DNA from: Methylobacter sp. S3L5C
GTDB taxonomy: Bacteria; Pseudomonadota; Gammaproteobacteria; Methylococcales; Methylomonadaceae
Direction of reading: 5' to 3'
Length of the DNA stretch: 64,000 nt
Assembly (NCBI RefSeq): GCF_022788635.1
Contig: NZ_CP076024.1
Coordinates: 4,255,503 to 4,319,502, forward strand
Position 1 is the stretch's first letter. Each line of letters starts with the position of its first letter. Made by a program: the position numbers and the translations under genes. Shown here one piece after another: positions 9,553 to 19,287 of this stretch. The notes beneath the pieces are model-generated. The model was given only the letters and a program-made list of their open reading frames with translations. It was not told the origin of the DNA and made no database searches.

Positions 9553-9718
9553 GCGCCTTAAACTCGAACTTCAAGTTTTGTTACCTTGATTTTATAGTTC
9601 GTATATTATTTACGAACTATAAAATTAAAAATATAAAGCACATGATGCACAAATCTGTTCTCCTGCTGGAGAGCGCTGAGGCGAGGACTTGCGGTTAAGA
9701 AACTCAGTGCATTTATCA

Positions 9719-9757
9719 AGGCGGAAAAATAGCTACGTAACTATTTTGGCAACACAG
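9719..9757. repeat. dispersed intergenic repeat, copy 1
   Basis: The blocks AGGCGGAAAAAT and GCTACGTAACTATTTTG are shared exactly with copy 2 at 16612-16661. This copy lacks a 14-bp segment present in copy 2. ACAGGAAATCACCTTA follows just before the stop of the phosphatase gene, and a near-identical string precedes the dusA stop, so both copies lie at the 3' end of a leftward gene. Confidence 0.5.
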
Positions 9758-9770
9758 GAAATCACCTTAA

Positions 9771-11339
9771 CTAACCCCGCTTAAAAACCATTAAAGTAAT
9801 ATCATCATTAAACGATTCACTTTGGCAAAACTGTTTTAGATGCGTTAGCAGCGCTTCAATAATTTTTTCTGGTGAATGTTGGGCATAGTGAATAAAAAGT
9901 TCACAAACACGATCTACCCCAAAAAATTCACCAGCGGGGTTTTCGGCTTCCGTTAAACCGTCAGTATAAAGCAAAATTAAATCACCTTCAGAAAGTGTAG
10001 TGGTTTTTTGCTCAAAAAAAACATTTTTACGTACCCCCAATATCATACCCTCAGCATCAAGTTGCCTACAGACACTTTGAAAAGGACTGAGTAACAACGG
10101 CGGTGGATGTCCGGCATTGGCAAAGCTTAATTGCTGATTGGTGATGTCATATTGCAAATAAAACAGGGTAATAAAATAATCAGCATTATCCAAATCATCA
10201 AATAAAAAATCATTAAGCACTCCCAGTGTTTCAGAGGGCGTGCCTGGCCTGTTTACCTGTGAACGAATTGCGCTACGGGTTTCAACCATAAACAGTGCAG
10301 GTCCAATAGAATGGCCGGACACATCGGCAATGACAATATCCAGGCACTCTTCATTCCGAAAAAAATAATCAAAATAATCACCGCCAACCTGATCAGCAGG
10401 CAAGCAATAACCGGTAATTTCAAAATACCCTGATTTAATCGGTGCTGAGGGTGACAAGGAAGCCTGGATTCGTTGGGCAATCTTGATTTCACTCTGGGCG
10501 ATTGCCAGCTTGACCTGGGCCTCAAGAATTTTCTGTTCAGCGGCTTTTCGGGCAGTGATTTCGTGGATAAAACCACTAAATATATAGGCGTTACCCAATT
10601 TTAAAGGAGCAACACTAAACTCAACCGGAAACTCGGAGCCGTCCCTACGTATCGCGACATGCTCAATCAGTTGATTTAACTGGGGACCAATCCCTGTATT
10701 TAGAAAAAGTTTTAAGCCAAGACGGTGAGCATGACGAAACCGTAACGGGATAATTAACTCGTCAAGACGTTGGCCGATTGCCTCATCCCGCGACCAGCCG
10801 AACATTTTCTGAGCCTGGTAATTCCAATCCGTAATAAATCCGTAGGAATCCATAATCACGATGGCACTTAAAGAGCTTTCAATAATTAGTCGTGTGCGTT
10901 GTTCGCTTTCTACCAACGCATCCTGAAAATACTTTCTTGCAGTAATATCCCGATCAACGCCGCGCCATTTTAACAGCTTTCCTTCTGCATTAATAATGGG
11001 CAATCCAGTCGATTCGGTAAAAATGGGGTGCCCATCTTTATGCCGGTAGTGATTGGTTAACGCATAAAAAGGCAGATGGCTAGTCGAGTAAGATTGTTGC
11101 TCGACTTGATCCTGAAAGGTTAAAAATTTAGTGTAATGTTTGCCAATAATTTCCGTCTCGCTAAATCCGAGAATTTGGTTAACCGCAGTACTACTGTATA
11201 TATAATAGCCCTGAGGGTCTTGCTCCCATAACCATTCGCCAGTCATTTCCGCCATTTGCCGAAAACGCTCTTCACTTTCTATTAGTGCGGATTCAACTTC
11301 CTGACAATGGAAATTATTTTCGTCAGCCTCCACAGCCAT
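9771..11339 (-). CDS. PAS-PAS-PP2C (RsbU/SpoIIE-type) phosphatase
   Basis: A 522-residue signalling protein. Two PAS domains (about 20-140 and 145-270) show the typical ESEERFRQMAEMTGEW opening and PAC-like ends (KWRGVDRDITARK, SGFIHEITARKAAE). A short coiled-coil linker leads to a SpoIIE-type PP2C phosphatase (about 300-522) with the metal-binding motifs GGDYFDYFF, IADVSGHSIGP, YTDGLTEAENP and NDDITLMV all intact. Such proteins dephosphorylate anti-sigma-factor antagonists in partner-switching pathways. No membrane segment is seen, so it is cytoplasmic. The partner proteins are not in this window. It is transcribed leftwards, 30 bases after the transglycosylase start. Confidence 0.9.
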   Translation of the reverse strand: MAVEADENNFHCQEVESALIESEERFRQMAEMTGEWLWEQDPQGYYIYSSTAVNQILGFSETEIIGKHYTKFLTFQDQVEQQSYSTSHLPFYALTNHYRHKDGHPIFTESTGLPIINAEGKLLKWRGVDRDITARKYFQDALVESEQRTRLIIESSLSAIVIMDSYGFITDWNYQAQKMFGWSRDEAIGQRLDELIIPLRFRHAHRLGLKLFLNTGIGPQLNQLIEHVAIRRDGSEFPVEFSVAPLKLGNAYIFSGFIHEITARKAAEQKILEAQVKLAIAQSEIKIAQRIQASLSPSAPIKSGYFEITGYCLPADQVGGDYFDYFFRNEECLDIVIADVSGHSIGPALFMVETRSAIRSQVNRPGTPSETLGVLNDFLFDDLDNADYFITLFYLQYDITNQQLSFANAGHPPPLLLSPFQSVCRQLDAEGMILGVRKNVFFEQKTTTLSEGDLILLYTDGLTEAENPAGEFFGVDRVCELFIHYAQHSPEKIIEALLTHLKQFCQSESFNDDITLMVFKRG

Positions 11340-11369
11340 AATTAGCGGATGCGGATGAATATAAAATGA

Positions 11370-11957
11370 TCATTGATGATATATAGCCAAAACCTGTTTC
11401 ACATAATTTTGTGTTTCAGGATACGGTGGAATTGAATTTTTATAGCGTATTACAGCATTTTCACCGGCATTGTAGGCGGCAACAGCAAGATCCAGATTTG
11501 GATTAAACAGGGTAATTAAATGTTTTAAATAGCGTGCGCCACCGTCAACATTCTGATCGGGATTATTACGGTCGATAACACCAAAACGTCTTGCCGTATC
11601 AGGCATCAACTGCATCAGACCTACTGCACCTTTTGGAGATTGGGCGCTTGAGTTGTAAGCTGATTCTGTTTGAATAACGGCATGTAACAATTTGGCATCA
11701 ACCTGATGTCGATAGGCCGTTTGCTCAATAAGGTCGGTAAATCTTTTTTTATTGGTGCCGGTAAAATTCTGAGTTTTTATAATGTCATTTTTTGGCGAAT
11801 AACTGACGGCTTTTGATTTTATAATGAGCTTATACAGGCTATTGCGAGGCTCATCCGTATAGTAAACATGGCCATCATTATCCGTATACTTATAGATATC
11901 GGCTAATACCCCTTTTGAAAGAAATAGTGTCAATAAAATAACAGTAATTTTTATCAT
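11370..11957 (-). CDS. lytic transglycosylase with DUF4124 domain
   Basis: A 195-residue exported peptidoglycan lyase. A signal peptide (about 1-19, ending VLA) is followed by a short DUF4124 segment (DIYKYTDNDGHVYYTDEPRN) and an SLT domain (about 75-190). The catalytic Glu is in QTESAYN, followed by GAVGLMQLMPDTA and VAAYNAGENAV, all hallmark motifs of family 1 soluble lytic transglycosylases. It cleaves the MurNAc-GlcNAc bond in the periplasm and forms anhydro-muropeptides. It starts nine bases downstream of purT on the same strand and may be read with it. Confidence 0.9.
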   Translation of the reverse strand: MIKITVILLTLFLSKGVLADIYKYTDNDGHVYYTDEPRNSLYKLIIKSKAVSYSPKNDIIKTQNFTGTNKKRFTDLIEQTAYRHQVDAKLLHAVIQTESAYNSSAQSPKGAVGLMQLMPDTARRFGVIDRNNPDQNVDGGARYLKHLITLFNPNLDLAVAAYNAGENAVIRYKNSIPPYPETQNYVKQVLAIYHQ

Positions 11958-11965
11958 TTTTTTAC

Positions 11966-13168
11966 CTAAAGCGCCGCTTTAACGACCACTAAATTTGCAG
12001 CTTTAAGTGCTTTACGCCTGGCCTCATAGACGCTTTCAGCAGTTGCCAAAGCCACACCCATACGTCTATTGACAAATGCCTCAGGTTTGCCAAATAATCT
12101 AACCTCACTGTCAGACACAGCAAGTGCCTGAGCTAAGCCGTCATAAACAACGCCTTTGGCATTAATACCACCTAAAATAACAGCACTGGCGCCTACGCCT
12201 TTCAAACTAGTATTTACCGGCAAGCCTAAAATAGCCCTTGCGTGTAACTCAAATTCATTTTGATTTTGCGTCACCATAGTCACCATACCGGTATCGTGAG
12301 GCCTGGGACTAACCTCGCTAAACCATACCTCATCGCCTTTGATAAACAACTCAACACCAAACAAGCCAAGTCCGCCAATTTCATGGGTTACTTTAAAAGC
12401 AATGTCTTGAGATAACTTTAACGAGGCTGCACTCATGATTTGTGGTTGCCAGCTTTCCCGATAATCGCCATTTTCCTGCACATGCCCGATAGGTGCACAA
12501 AAATCGGTTTGCACTACACCATTCTCGTTTAATGAACGGACAGTCAGCAAAGTGATTTCAAAATCAAAATCAATTTTAGCTTCAACAATCACTTTACCCG
12601 TATCAACACGTCCGCTGGACTTGGCATACTCCCATGCCTGTTTTAGCTGATCAGGACCTTTAACCATAGATTGACCTTTGCCGGACGAAGACATGGTTGG
12701 TTTAATAAAGCAAGGATAACCTATGCCACTGTTAACAGCAGCTTGTAACTCATCAAAATTTTGTGCGAAAGCATACCTTGAGGTGGGAATTTTTAACTGT
12801 TCAGCAACGAGCGTTCTAATCCCTTCCCTATTCATGGTCAACTGGATAGCTCTGGCATTGGGTACAATGGTACATTGCCCCTCGGCTTCAATATCAGCAA
12901 GTGCATGGGTTGCAATCGCTTCAATTTCAGGAATAATGAAATGGGGCTGCTCCAGTGCAATCAGCTTTTTTATTGCTTCAGAATCCGTCATATCAATAAC
13001 GTAACTGCGATGAGCAATCTGGTGCGCAGGGGCATTATGATAGCGATCGACAGCAATTACTTCGACACCGTAACGTTGCAGCGAAATAGCCAGTTCTTTG
13101 CCTAATTCACCACTGCCCAGCAACAAAGCACGTGTTGCTTTACCCGTTAATGCAGTACCTATGGTCAT
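11966..13168 (-). CDS. purT: formate-dependent GAR transformylase 2
   Basis: PurT, 400 residues. An ATP-grasp enzyme that makes formyl-GAR from GAR, formate and ATP in purine synthesis, needing no folate donor. An N-terminal Rossmann-like segment ([14 protein letters not shown], residues 15-28) precedes the ATP-grasp region ([11 protein letters not shown] and the metal-binding [14 protein letters not shown]). Length and motifs are normal. The start ATG overlaps the stop of the upstream MutS-like gene by four bases, so the two are translationally coupled. Confidence 0.95.
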   Translation of the reverse strand: MTIGTALTGKATRALLLGSGELGKELAISLQRYGVEVIAVDRYHNAPAHQIAHRSYVIDMTDSEAIKKLIALEQPHFIIPEIEAIATHALADIEAEGQCTIVPNARAIQLTMNREGIRTLVAEQLKIPTSRYAFAQNFDELQAAVNSGIGYPCFIKPTMSSSGKGQSMVKGPDQLKQAWEYAKSSGRVDTGKVIVEAKIDFDFEITLLTVRSLNENGVVQTDFCAPIGHVQENGDYRESWQPQIMSAASLKLSQDIAFKVTHEIGGLGLFGVELFIKGDEVWFSEVSPRPHDTGMVTMVTQNQNEFELHARAILGLPVNTSLKGVGASAVILGGINAKGVVYDGLAQALAVSDSEVRLFGKPEAFVNRRMGVALATAESVYEARRKALKAANLVVVKAAL

Positions 13169-14760
13169 TTTGCATCCGCCAGATAGTTGTCTATATCTTC
13201 TTTTGAAAAGCCGATTTTTTTAGCGACGCGATCAGCGTGGCTAACCCGGGAAATTCCTGCAATTAATTTATAGCTGGGTGCATCGTTGGCAAACTCAACT
13301 TGTCTTGGCAAGCCGATTCGCTGACGCACAAACTCATCAACCAATTGATGGTTGTGGGTAATCAAAATAGTACTGTTACCTTTGCGATAAAAACCGTTCA
13401 GCACATTCGATGAAGATTCCATTTTTTCTTCAAACGTTGTACCTTCTGACAATTCGTCCAACACCACTAAACTTTTAGGACTTGTTGCCAAAAATATATC
13501 TTTGGTACGTTTTAATTCTGTCCCAAAACGCCCTTCCCCATCATTTAAATGGCTAACTTCAGATACTTGATAAAAAATCCTGTCGGCTACCGTCAGCATT
13601 ACCGCTTTTGCAGGTACATAACAGCCAATTTGCGCCAAGAGTTGAATTTGCGTAATGGTTTTACAAAAAGCTGTTTTACCGCCACTGTTAGGGCCGGTTA
13701 TCAGTACCAGTTTATCCTCTTCCAAAACAAAATCGTTGCCGACATATTCGGGATTTTCTTTACCCAAAACGGGATTTTTGGCATCAGCAAGATTGATACG
13801 ATGATGCTCGCCATCAATCAACGTCGGTAATACAACAGGACTACCAAAAGCGTCAGCAAATTTAATAAATGCCATCAATTCATCCAACTGACCCAACGCA
13901 TCTAATGTTTCGGCAACATCTGGTGAATTTTTAAATTCATTTCTTAACGGGATAATACAACTATCGCGATCAAAACCACCAATAACAGGAAAATAAACCA
14001 ACAACAACGGTACAAAGAAAATGCTTGCAGTGGGAATTGCCTGAACGGAAATATTAAACATATCCGTTGGGAAAAAATGTGCCAAGGCCCATACACCAGC
14101 AAAAAAAAGAGCAATGAGTAACGGCTTAAACAGCCGTGGTTTGAAAATAATAGCGGGTGAAAACGAGTTCTTTCTCTCTTGCTTCGATTGAATGCCATTT
14201 TCAGAGATATAAGCCGGGCCTTGCATTAAAGAATAAACTCGCGTGCCCGCAAATGCTTTTATTTTGTCAAACAGGTCTTTTAAATAAATACTTTGTGGTA
14301 ACTCGGTTTCTTGAACTTGGGTTACCAGCTCAAGCATAAAACGAATACCTCTTACGTACTGCAGATAACCATAACCTTCAATTTCATGGGTTTCTCTGGC
14401 GGTTCCAAAAGATCCCATAAATTCGCCAAACAACAATAAATAAAAGCTGTTCTCATGAGATGCGGCGTTTTCCAGAATGCGTTCCAGAGCCTCTTTTAGT
14501 GCAGAATTATTACGTAATTCTTCAACCGCATCCTGCTTGGCCTTAATTTCATCAAGCGTAGCCAAGGGTTGTGTTAAAGAACGATACAATACTGCCTGAC
14601 CTATCGTCGTTGCCGCATGATTAACCGCATCAAATACCTTGTCAACTTCAATCGTATTGAAGGCGCTTTCATCTATAACGCCGACACCGGTAGCCAAAGG
14701 CTTGCTGGATTTAATAGTCGGCCAGACATCTTGCCAACCCTGTAATATGGTTTTTTTCAT
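13165..14760 (-). CDS. membrane-anchored MutS-like ATPase
   Basis: A 531-residue protein with the C-terminal core and ATPase of the MutS family but no mismatch-recognition domain and no Smr nuclease domain. Walker A is [15 protein letters not shown] (about 350-365) and Walker [17 protein letters not shown], with the following His motif [10 protein letters not shown]. Two adjacent hydrophobic segments (about 213-236 and 238-257) sit between the helical lever region and the ATPase, so the protein is probably held in the inner membrane. MutS homologues with transmembrane helices exist but their role is not established. The gene overlaps purT by four bases. Confidence 0.85.
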   Translation of the reverse strand: MKKTILQGWQDVWPTIKSSKPLATGVGVIDESAFNTIEVDKVFDAVNHAATTIGQAVLYRSLTQPLATLDEIKAKQDAVEELRNNSALKEALERILENAASHENSFYLLLFGEFMGSFGTARETHEIEGYGYLQYVRGIRFMLELVTQVQETELPQSIYLKDLFDKIKAFAGTRVYSLMQGPAYISENGIQSKQERKNSFSPAIIFKPRLFKPLLIALFFAGVWALAHFFPTDMFNISVQAIPTASIFFVPLLLVYFPVIGGFDRDSCIIPLRNEFKNSPDVAETLDALGQLDELMAFIKFADAFGSPVVLPTLIDGEHHRINLADAKNPVLGKENPEYVGNDFVLEEDKLVLITGPNSGGKTAFCKTITQIQLLAQIGCYVPAKAVMLTVADRIFYQVSEVSHLNDGEGRFGTELKRTKDIFLATSPKSLVVLDELSEGTTFEEKMESSSNVLNGFYRKGNSTILITHNHQLVDEFVRQRIGLPRQVEFANDAPSYKLIAGISRVSHADRVAKKIGFSKEDIDNYLADAK

Positions 14761-14823
14761 GGATATTTTAACTTTTTATTTATCGAGACATCAAAAAAAC
14801 AGATCTTGTGCCACTATAACTAC

Positions 14824-15792
14824 TTAATTTTTAAGTTCAAGTAAATTAATGAGGGCATCGACATGTGCTTCTGAATCATTAAGGGCCGAGATATACCGAT
14901 AAGCGGTTCCACCGGACTCCATAAATATGGATTTATTTTCCATGGCTATTTCTTCCAGTGTTTCGAGGCAGTCAACAGCAAAACCGGGACACACCACATC
15001 AACTGTTTTAATACCTTGCCCTGGAAGCTTTTCCAAGGTATCGACACAATAAGGTTTTAACCATTCTGCCTTGCCAAAACGGGACTGAAAAACAATCATC
15101 CATTCTTTTTCATTGAGACCCAATTTTTCAGCAATTAAATCGGCTGTTTTATGACACTGATGAAAATAGGGATCGCCCCATTTAGTCAAAACCTCTGGCA
15201 GCCCATGAAAAGACATAATCAACAATTCATTTTTTGACTGTTCACGCCATGCCTGTTCAATCGACTCGGCAACCGCGGCAATATAATGTTTATCCTGATG
15301 ATAATCACTGATAAATCGAAAAGACGGTAAATGCCGCCATTGATTAAGTTCTTTGACTAAATCATCATAAATAGAGGCAGTGGTCGTCGACGAATACTGC
15401 GGATATAAAGGCAAGACGATAACATCAGTGATGCCGGCTTTTTTAAACTCTCTTAATTGTGTTGCCATGGAAGGCTCGCCATAACGCATTACATAATTGC
15501 TGACAATACCTTTAGCGTCCAGTTGCTCAGCGACTTTCTCGGTTAATTGCCGAGTCATGTAAGTTAACGGTGAGCCTTTTTCATGCCATACTTTTTGATA
15601 AGCTTTTGCAGACCGGCTCGGTCGAAATGGCAATACAAAAAAATTCAGTATTATCCACCACAGTGGGCGAGGCAAATTAACAACACGTGGGTCCCACAAA
15701 AAATCCGCCAAAAATCGTCTGACCGCACGCGTTGTGGATGCTGTTGGCGAACCTAGATTAGCCAGTAATACACCTGTTTTTTTAGTAGCCAT
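14824..15792 (-). CDS. hemH: ferrochelatase
   Basis: HemH, 322 residues, inserts Fe2+ into protoporphyrin IX in the last step of protoheme synthesis. Conserved motifs are present: KTGVLLANLGSP at the N-terminus, the catalytic-histidine block SFHGLPEVLTKWGDPY (about 200) and CPGFAVDCLETLEEI (about 262-276). Length is typical for a gammaproteobacterial enzyme. It lies eight bases downstream of folE on the same strand, so the two may be one transcript. Confidence 0.95.
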   Translation of the reverse strand: MATKKTGVLLANLGSPTASTTRAVRRFLADFLWDPRVVNLPRPLWWIILNFFVLPFRPSRSAKAYQKVWHEKGSPLTYMTRQLTEKVAEQLDAKGIVSNYVMRYGEPSMATQLREFKKAGITDVIVLPLYPQYSSTTTASIYDDLVKELNQWRHLPSFRFISDYHQDKHYIAAVAESIEQAWREQSKNELLIMSFHGLPEVLTKWGDPYFHQCHKTADLIAEKLGLNEKEWMIVFQSRFGKAEWLKPYCVDTLEKLPGQGIKTVDVVCPGFAVDCLETLEEIAMENKSIFMESGGTAYRYISALNDSEAHVDALINLLELKN

Positions 15793-15800
15793 AAACCAAC

Positions 15801-16358
15801 CTATCTGCTGATCAGATTTAAAAATTCTGAGCGTGTGCTAATTTCTTTACGAAAAATACCGGTCATCACTGAAGTCGTCATTACCGAATTTTGTTTTTCA
15901 ACACCGCGCATCATCATGCATAAATGCTTGGCCTCAATAACCACGGCCACGCCTCTGGCACCAGTTGAAAGCTCAATCGCATCGGCAATTTGTTTAGTCA
16001 GTTTTTCCTGAATTTGTAAACGCCGCGCATACATGTCAATGATACGAGCTACTTTGGATAACCCCAGTACTTTACCCTGAGGTAAATAACCTACATGACA
16101 TTTACCAATAAACGGCAATAAATGATGTTCACATAACGAGTATAGTTCGATATCCTTAACAATAACCATGTCTTCGGTATCGGCAGAAAAAATAGCGCCA
16201 TTTAGCACTTCTTCCAGGGTCTTATCGTAACCGTTATTGAGGAATTTGAATGCTTTGGCCGCGCGTTTTGGCGTATCAATCAGACCCTCACGTCCCAAAT
16301 CTTCACCGACCGCTTCAATAATTCTGGCGAAATGTTCTTCCATGCTTTTCAGTCTCAC
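15801..16358 (-). CDS. folE: GTP cyclohydrolase I
   Basis: FolE, 185 residues, converts GTP to dihydroneopterin triphosphate, the entry to folate synthesis. The zinc-binding and active-site block [20 protein letters not shown] is complete, as are the zinc cysteine in [10 protein letters not shown] and the [11 protein letters not shown] dimer helix. Length is as in the short bacterial form. The 355-bp gap upstream (16359-16713) has no gene; it contains AT-rich sequence that could carry the folE promoter, and repeat copy 2. Confidence 0.95.
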   Translation of the reverse strand: MRLKSMEEHFARIIEAVGEDLGREGLIDTPKRAAKAFKFLNNGYDKTLEEVLNGAIFSADTEDMVIVKDIELYSLCEHHLLPFIGKCHVGYLPQGKVLGLSKVARIIDMYARRLQIQEKLTKQIADAIELSTGARGVAVVIEAKHLCMMMRGVEKQNSVMTTSVMTGIFRKEISTRSEFLNLISR

Positions 16359-16611
16359 TTAATAAAAAATAGCCCGAAGTATAGCACTACATTTTATGTT
16401 GCTGCCAGATTTTGAACAGCCTGAATTTTTTAAAAAAAGTATTTTTTGCCCTTGCCACTTTTATAACTTAGGTGATTTCCAAGAATTAAAAGTCCAAAGT
16501 GGCGCAGGATTTTTATTTATTTATAACGACTGCAAGGATAGATATTTGCTCCTGTAATATCTGCCCCTTGTCGATTATGCAGGAGATAGAGTAAAGCAGC
16601 AGCACTTGCCG

Positions 16612-16661
16612 AGGCGGAAAAATTGGCGCGTAGCTGGCTACGTAACTATTTTGACAATGCA
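16612..16661. repeat. dispersed intergenic repeat, copy 2
   Basis: Shares AGGCGGAAAAAT and GCTACGTAACTATTTTG with copy 1 at 9719-9757. The extra central segment makes a perfect six-base-pair hairpin, CGTAGC-TG-GCTACG (16629-16642). It lies 53 bases beyond the dusA stop, and CACAGGAAATAACCTTA borders the stop as in copy 1. Confidence 0.5.
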
Positions 16662-16713
16662 GTAATGAATAAAAAGACCAGCAAGCTAAATATATTATTC
16701 ACAGGAAATAACC

Positions 16714-17694
16714 TTATTGCTCAGTAAACTTTAAAGCTTCCAGTATGACCTTTTCATCCGCACCTGACTGACTGACATTTTCACTGATAGCTCTGCGCCA
16801 ACCTCTGGCACCCGATTCGCCGTGAAAAAGACCTAAAATATGCCGGGACACACTGTTTAAACGCACTTCATTTTTAAGCTGTTCCTGAATATAAGGAATT
16901 AAAGCAGCAACAATCGCCTGACGCGAAAGCGGATGGCTATCGGCACCAAAAAAACGCCTGTCAACATCCGCTAATATATAAGGATTATGATAAGCCTCTC
17001 GCCCCATCATGACACCATCAACATTTTTCAACATTTCCTCAGCCTGATCCAATGACGTAATACCGCCATTAATAATAATTTCCAACTGCGGAAAATCTTT
17101 TTTCAGTTGAAAGACAAAATCATAGCGCAATGGGGGTACATCACGATTTTGTTTCGGCGACAAGCCACTTAACCAGGCTTTTCTGGCGTGAACAATAAAT
17201 GTTTTACAACCGGCACTGGCAATGGTATCCACAAAATGTACCAACTCCTCGTAAGAATCCCGTTCATCAATGCCAATTCTCGATTTAATCGTTACCGGAA
17301 TGGCAACCGCTTGAGACATTGCAGAAACACATTCAGCAACCAGTAACGGATCAGCCATTAAACAGGCACCAAAACGACCATTCTGAACCCGGTCACTGGG
17401 ACAGCCTACATTCAAATTGACTTCCATATAGCCATAGTCTTCAACCATCTTGGCACAAATTGCCAAATCGAGTGGATTACTGCCGCCCAGCTGAAAAGCC
17501 AAAGGATTTTCAACAGCATTGAACTGTAAAAATCGATGATGATCGCCATGAATTAATGCACCTGTTGTCACCATCTCGGTATACAAAAAGGCGTGCTTTG
17601 AAATCAGCCGATGAAAAAAACGGCAGCGACTATCTGTCCAATCGAGCATGGGGGCAACACAGAAGCGGTGTCTAGTAAAATCAAGGGTTTTCAT
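16714..17694 (-). CDS. dusA: tRNA-dihydrouridine synthase A, with phage-supplied start
   Basis: DusA, 326 residues, an FMN enzyme that reduces uridines (U20/U20a) in the tRNA D-loop. Motifs: RFCVAPMLDWTD, NVGCPSDRVQNGRFGACLM with the catalytic cysteine region, IKSRIGIDE, FIVHARKAWL and INGGI. The attachment core (17636-17664) lies inside codons 11-20, so the first ten codons (MKTLDFTRHR) and everything upstream are phage DNA, as is usual for dusA-targeting integrases. The start has no clear Shine-Dalgarno. A TTATACT box 14 bases upstream could be a phage-borne -10. The displaced native start is at 58294-58335. Confidence 0.96.
   Translation of the reverse strand: MKTLDFTRHRFCVAPMLDWTDSRCRFFHRLISKHAFLYTEMVTTGALIHGDHHRFLQFNAVENPLAFQLGGSNPLDLAICAKMVEDYGYMEVNLNVGCPSDRVQNGRFGACLMADPLLVAECVSAMSQAVAIPVTIKSRIGIDERDSYEELVHFVDTIASAGCKTFIVHARKAWLSGLSPKQNRDVPPLRYDFVFQLKKDFPQLEIIINGGITSLDQAEEMLKNVDGVMMGREAYHNPYILADVDRRFFGADSHPLSRQAIVAALIPYIQEQLKNEVRLNSVSRHILGLFHGESGARGWRRAISENVSQSGADEKVILEALKFTEQ
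17636..17664. other. attachment site, int side (inside dusA)
   Basis: 29 bp beginning GTCCAATCGAGCATGGGG, identical to 58265-58293. With one mismatch the match extends leftwards six more bases (17630 and 58259). It encodes the FCVAPMLDW segment of DusA, the standard core for dusA-specific tyrosine recombinases. Confidence 0.95.
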
Positions 17695-17733
17695 GTAAAA
17701 ATAAGTATAATAAAGTGATTGTATTTGCTATTC

Positions 17734-17769
17734 AGTACGCCTATAGTACACCTAATTTATTAGGCGTAC
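17734..17769. other. putative integrase arm-type sites, left
   Basis: Two direct copies of AGTACRCC (AGTACGCC 17734-17741; AGTACACC 17745-17752) and an inverted copy ending at 17769. The outer copies form a 9-bp perfect inverted repeat (GTACGCCTA/TAGGCGTAC). The same pair recurs beside the other attachment site at 58210-58228. The motif overlaps the presumed dusA and int promoters. Confidence 0.6.
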
Positions 17770-17777
17770 CGAATAGC

Positions 17778-18785
17778 ATGGCATCAATAACAAAAAGAAT
17801 ACGGGCAGACGGCACCATAGTTTATAAAGCTGAAATTGTCATCAAAAAAGATGGTGTCATTGTACATCGTGAATCAAAAACTTTTGATAAACAGAAGCTA
17901 TCGAAAGATTGGGCGATGCGTCGCGAAGTTGAGTTACAGAAAACAGATGTCTACGCAAAAAAATCATACCTGCCAATCAGAGAGGTAATCGAGAAATATC
18001 TAAAAGACTTCCCCCCTTCTGGACGCTCAAAATTATCTGATTTACTCATGCTATCAAAACAGGATATTGGGTCTATCGATATTCACAAGCTATCAACATC
18101 AGATTTAATTCGTCATATAAGATTTAGAAATACAATATGTAAACCCCAAACCGCCGGGAATGATCTTATTTGGCTAAACACTGTTATTAAAACAATGAGT
18201 GCCATAATTGATTTAGGTATTGATATGTCGATATTTGATTCAGCAAGAAGAATATTACATGCCGAAGGTTTGATTGCTCACTCAAAAAAGCGTGAGAGGA
18301 TACCATTAAAATCTGAATTATGGGCAATATCACGATGGTTTTTCGATAAGCCATTTATGCTCCATATAATATGGTTTGCAATTTATTCAGCACGAAGACA
18401 GTCCGAAATAATGCGTATTGAGTGGGATGATATTCGACATGAAGACAGGACATGCCTAATTCGTGATATTAAAGATCCGCGCAAAAAAGGCTTGGTTGTT
18501 CGTTGTAAGCTGCCAATGAGTGCCTACAAAATAATCATGAGGCAACCTAAGACCAGTAAGTTTGTGTTCCCGTATAACTCAAAAACCATTGGCGCATATC
18601 ATACCAGGGCTTGTAAGATGCTAGGCATTGATGACCTACACTTTCACGATTATCGGCATTTAGCAGCAACAAGGCTTTTCAATGCCGGACTATCTATTCA
18701 GCAAGTTCAACAGATTACACTGCATAAAACATGGAGCAGTTTACAGAGATATGTGAATATGCAGCCTGGTGATATCGATATTTAG
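17778..18785 (+). CDS. int: tyrosine integrase (dusA-type)
   Basis: A 335-residue site-specific recombinase. I start it at ATG 17778 (MASITKRIRADG), the usual beginning of this family. The frame is open further upstream to GTG 17715, but that would run through the arm-site inverted repeat. An N-terminal DNA-binding segment and SAM-like core-binding domain precede the catalytic domain, which has Arg in SARRQSE, HDYRH (His-x-x-Arg), the second His in TLHKTW and the nucleophile Tyr in LQRYVN, all intact. It cuts within dusA, matching the repeat that bounds the prophage. It is divergent from dusA, with 83 bases between starts. Confidence 0.95.
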   Translation: MASITKRIRADGTIVYKAEIVIKKDGVIVHRESKTFDKQKLSKDWAMRREVELQKTDVYAKKSYLPIREVIEKYLKDFPPSGRSKLSDLLMLSKQDIGSIDIHKLSTSDLIRHIRFRNTICKPQTAGNDLIWLNTVIKTMSAIIDLGIDMSIFDSARRILHAEGLIAHSKKRERIPLKSELWAISRWFFDKPFMLHIIWFAIYSARRQSEIMRIEWDDIRHEDRTCLIRDIKDPRKKGLVVRCKLPMSAYKIIMRQPKTSKFVFPYNSKTIGAYHTRACKMLGIDDLHFHDYRHLAATRLFNAGLSIQQVQQITLHKTWSSLQRYVNMQPGDIDI

Positions 18786-18957
18786 AGCAGTGGATTAAGA
18801 GAGAACCGCCCAATACATAAAAATCAATAAGTTAGCTGTATTTTATTGCACCTATTTAATGATTTTCAGTGTATATAAATCAATATCTTACAAAACAATT
18901 GCACTCACGAATAATGCGGGTTGCAGATATTTAATGCCAAACTAAAACAATGACTTG

Positions 18958-19287
18958 TTACAGCCAAGCCAAGTTAGGCAACTCGCTTTCAATGTCAGCA
19001 TAACTGGTTGGAACTGGTCTGTTCCCGGCTTCAACATCGGCTAATATTTGGTATAGAGTCGCCCATGTTGTATCCCGAACACCAGTGCAATACTGTCCTT
19101 CTGCCGCAAATTGAGCAACTGTGCTGGTTGCATAAGTACACGCTGACAAGATACTGTCATAGTTTCTGGTTTTTGCAAAATCATCCAAGCGTTTTTGGGT
19201 TGCTTCAGTAATTACTTTGACAATATCAATTGACGGCAATGCCAATAATGGCAGAGTAAAGTCGGTATTGCCATGTACTGTATTCAT
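18958..19287 (-). CDS. tail-fibre-associated small protein
   Basis: 109 residues, last gene of the leftward structural block. The C-terminal two thirds (ITEATQKRLDDFAKTRNYD, LSACTYATSTVAQFAAEGQY, WATLYQILADVEAG) resemble the DUF4376-like domain found at the ends of phage tail-fibre or fibre-assembly proteins. Its start overlaps the upstream fibre gene by four bases, so they are translated together. A role in fibre assembly or as a terminal fibre domain is inference. Confidence 0.65.
   Translation of the reverse strand: MNTVHGNTDFTLPLLALPSIDIVKVITEATQKRLDDFAKTRNYDSILSACTYATSTVAQFAAEGQYCTGVRDTTWATLYQILADVEAGNRPVPTSYADIESELPNLAWL

Noticed and set aside
17715-17777. Longer integrase start at GTG 17715
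   Set aside because: It would run through the arm-site inverted repeat; MASITKR is the usual beginning.
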